Below are positions 63,510 to 64,000 of a DNA stretch of 64,000 bases, one piece after another. Positions within the stretch are counted from its first letter, which is position 1. The number at the start of each line of letters is the position of its first letter. The position numbers were made by a program, and so were the translations under genes. Location of the stretch: contig NC_021171.1 of NCBI RefSeq assembly GCF_000242895.2, positions 1,026,001-1,090,000 on the forward strand, written 5' to 3'. The stretch comes from Bacillus sp. 1NLA3E. GTDB lineage: Bacteria > Bacillota > Bacilli > Bacillales > Cytobacillaceae. Below the pieces are notes generated by a model. That model did not search any database. It saw only the letters and a list, made by a program, of their open reading frames with translations, and had not been told where the DNA came from.

Positions 63510-63866
63510 ATGCTGGCAATGTTTTTTTGGGCTTTTGTGATTGGAGGTCTCATTTGTGTATTTGGTCAGCTTTTATTTGATGTTGCAAAATTGACGCCTG
63601 GCCATACTTTAAGTTTATTAGTGGTTATTGGATCTGTATTAGGTGGGTTTGGTCTTTATGATCCAATAGCCGATTTTGCGGGGGCTGGCGCGACCATTCC
63701 GATTACCAGTTTTGGTAATTCCTTAGTGCTTGGTGCCCTTCAAGAGGCAGAGAAGCATGGTATTGTTGGTGTTTTAACAGGAATGTTTGAAGTAACAAGC
63801 TCAGGAATTTCAGCTGCAATCGTATTTGGTTTCATCGGTGCTCTGTTCTTCAAACCAAAGGGCTAA
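63510..63866 (+). CDS. spoVAE: Stage V sporulation protein SpoVAEB
   Basis: A 118-residue membrane protein with about four segments. FVIGGLICVFGQLLFD near residue 9, GGFGLYDPIADFAGAGATIP near 46 and FGNSLVLGALQEAEKHG near 71 mirror SpoVAC and mark the SpoVAEb subunit. AGGAGG precedes the ATG. With VAC and VAD it forms the minimal spoVA channel set; spoVAA, VAB and VAF are absent, as in spoVA2-type operons. Confidence 0.92.
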   Translation: MLAMFFWAFVIGGLICVFGQLLFDVAKLTPGHTLSLLVVIGSVLGGFGLYDPIADFAGAGATIPITSFGNSLVLGALQEAEKHGIVGVLTGMFEVTSSGISAAIVFGFIGALFFKPKG

Positions 63867-63972
63867 AATACTTTTCATCTCTAAAAAGGCTCATTTTAAG
63901 GAGCTCGCCTATATCACTTTTGAATTATTTACATATGTTATAAGTGAGCAAAGTAAAGTGAGGTGACAATCT

Positions 63973-64000
63973 ATGGGCTTTGGTTACTGTGGCTATGGCG
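63973..64000 (+). CDS. Start of a YjcZ-type sporulation protein (partial)
   Basis: GTGAGGTGAC precedes an ATG at 63973 that opens MGFGYCGYG before the window ends. Glycine/tyrosine-rich starts like this are typical of YjcZ-family small sporulation membrane proteins. Only nine codons are seen. Confidence 0.5.

Overview
The window is a low-GC chromosomal segment of an endospore-forming member of the Bacillaceae. Much of its gene order follows the Bacillus subtilis stretch from yitT to fabI: yitU, yitW, argCJBD-carAB-argF, yjzC, yjzD, two genes in the yjaU/yjaV positions, fabHA-fabF, yjaZ, yjbA, trpS, oppABCDF, spx, mecA, coiA, pepF, spxH, yjbI, yjbK, yjbM, nadK, yjbO, prpE, yjbQ and fabI. A ClpB gene, molybdenum-cofactor genes, Fnr paralogues and GC-rich repeats point to a Neobacillus-like genome rather than B. 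subtilis itself. That placement is inference.

Layout. 1-2.9 kb: end of a YitT-type membrane protein, a secreted Gmad2-type protein, two tiny genes, a YitU phosphatase, a MIP18/SufT-like protein and a YedF-like DsrE protein. 2.9-6.3 kb: a three-gene ABC exporter resembling LnrLMN. 6.3-14.5 kb: an anaerobic-metabolism island with two Fnr paralogues, a radical SAM/SPASM protein, MoaA, the iron-sulfur repair protein Ric/ScdA, MoeA, MobB and YwiC. Four promoters here carry a TGTGA-N6-TCACA-like box about 35 bases from the end of the -10 element, which is the class II Fnr geometry. 14.5-24.2 kb: the arginine operon argCJBD-carAB-argF behind one promoter with an ARG-box-like site. 24.2-29.5 kb: a 21-bp tandem repeat, yjzC, clpB with a CtsR-like site, yjzD and two yja genes.

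29.5-30.5 kb is a scar where B. subtilis has med and comZ. It holds a broken IS1182-type transposase, a MITE remnant and a degenerate MITE. 30.8-33.2 kb: fabHA-fabF behind a FapR box; fabI at 58.4 kb has its own FapR box. 33-49.7 kb: yjaZ, yjbA, trpS with a leader terminator, the oligopeptide permease, spx, mecA, a cardiolipin synthase, coiA and pepF. 49.8-50.2 kb: a 52-bp tandem repeat. 50.2-59.2 kb: spxH-yjbI, yjbK, yjbM-nadK-yjbO, prpE, yjbQ and fabI. 59.3-61.4 kb: a small Cys/Lys-rich gene, then a MITE split by an intact IS1182-family element. 61.5-64 kb: a sporulation operon of the spoVA2 type (YhcN/YlaJ lipoprotein, SpoVAC, SpoVAD, SpoVAEB) and the start of a YjcZ-type gene.

The most notable non-coding signals are a family of about 186-bp MITEs with 8-bp target duplications, one copy split by an IS inside its central palindrome, and the repeated Fnr promoter geometry. 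I found no clear CRISPR array, tRNA, rRNA, phage or defence system.
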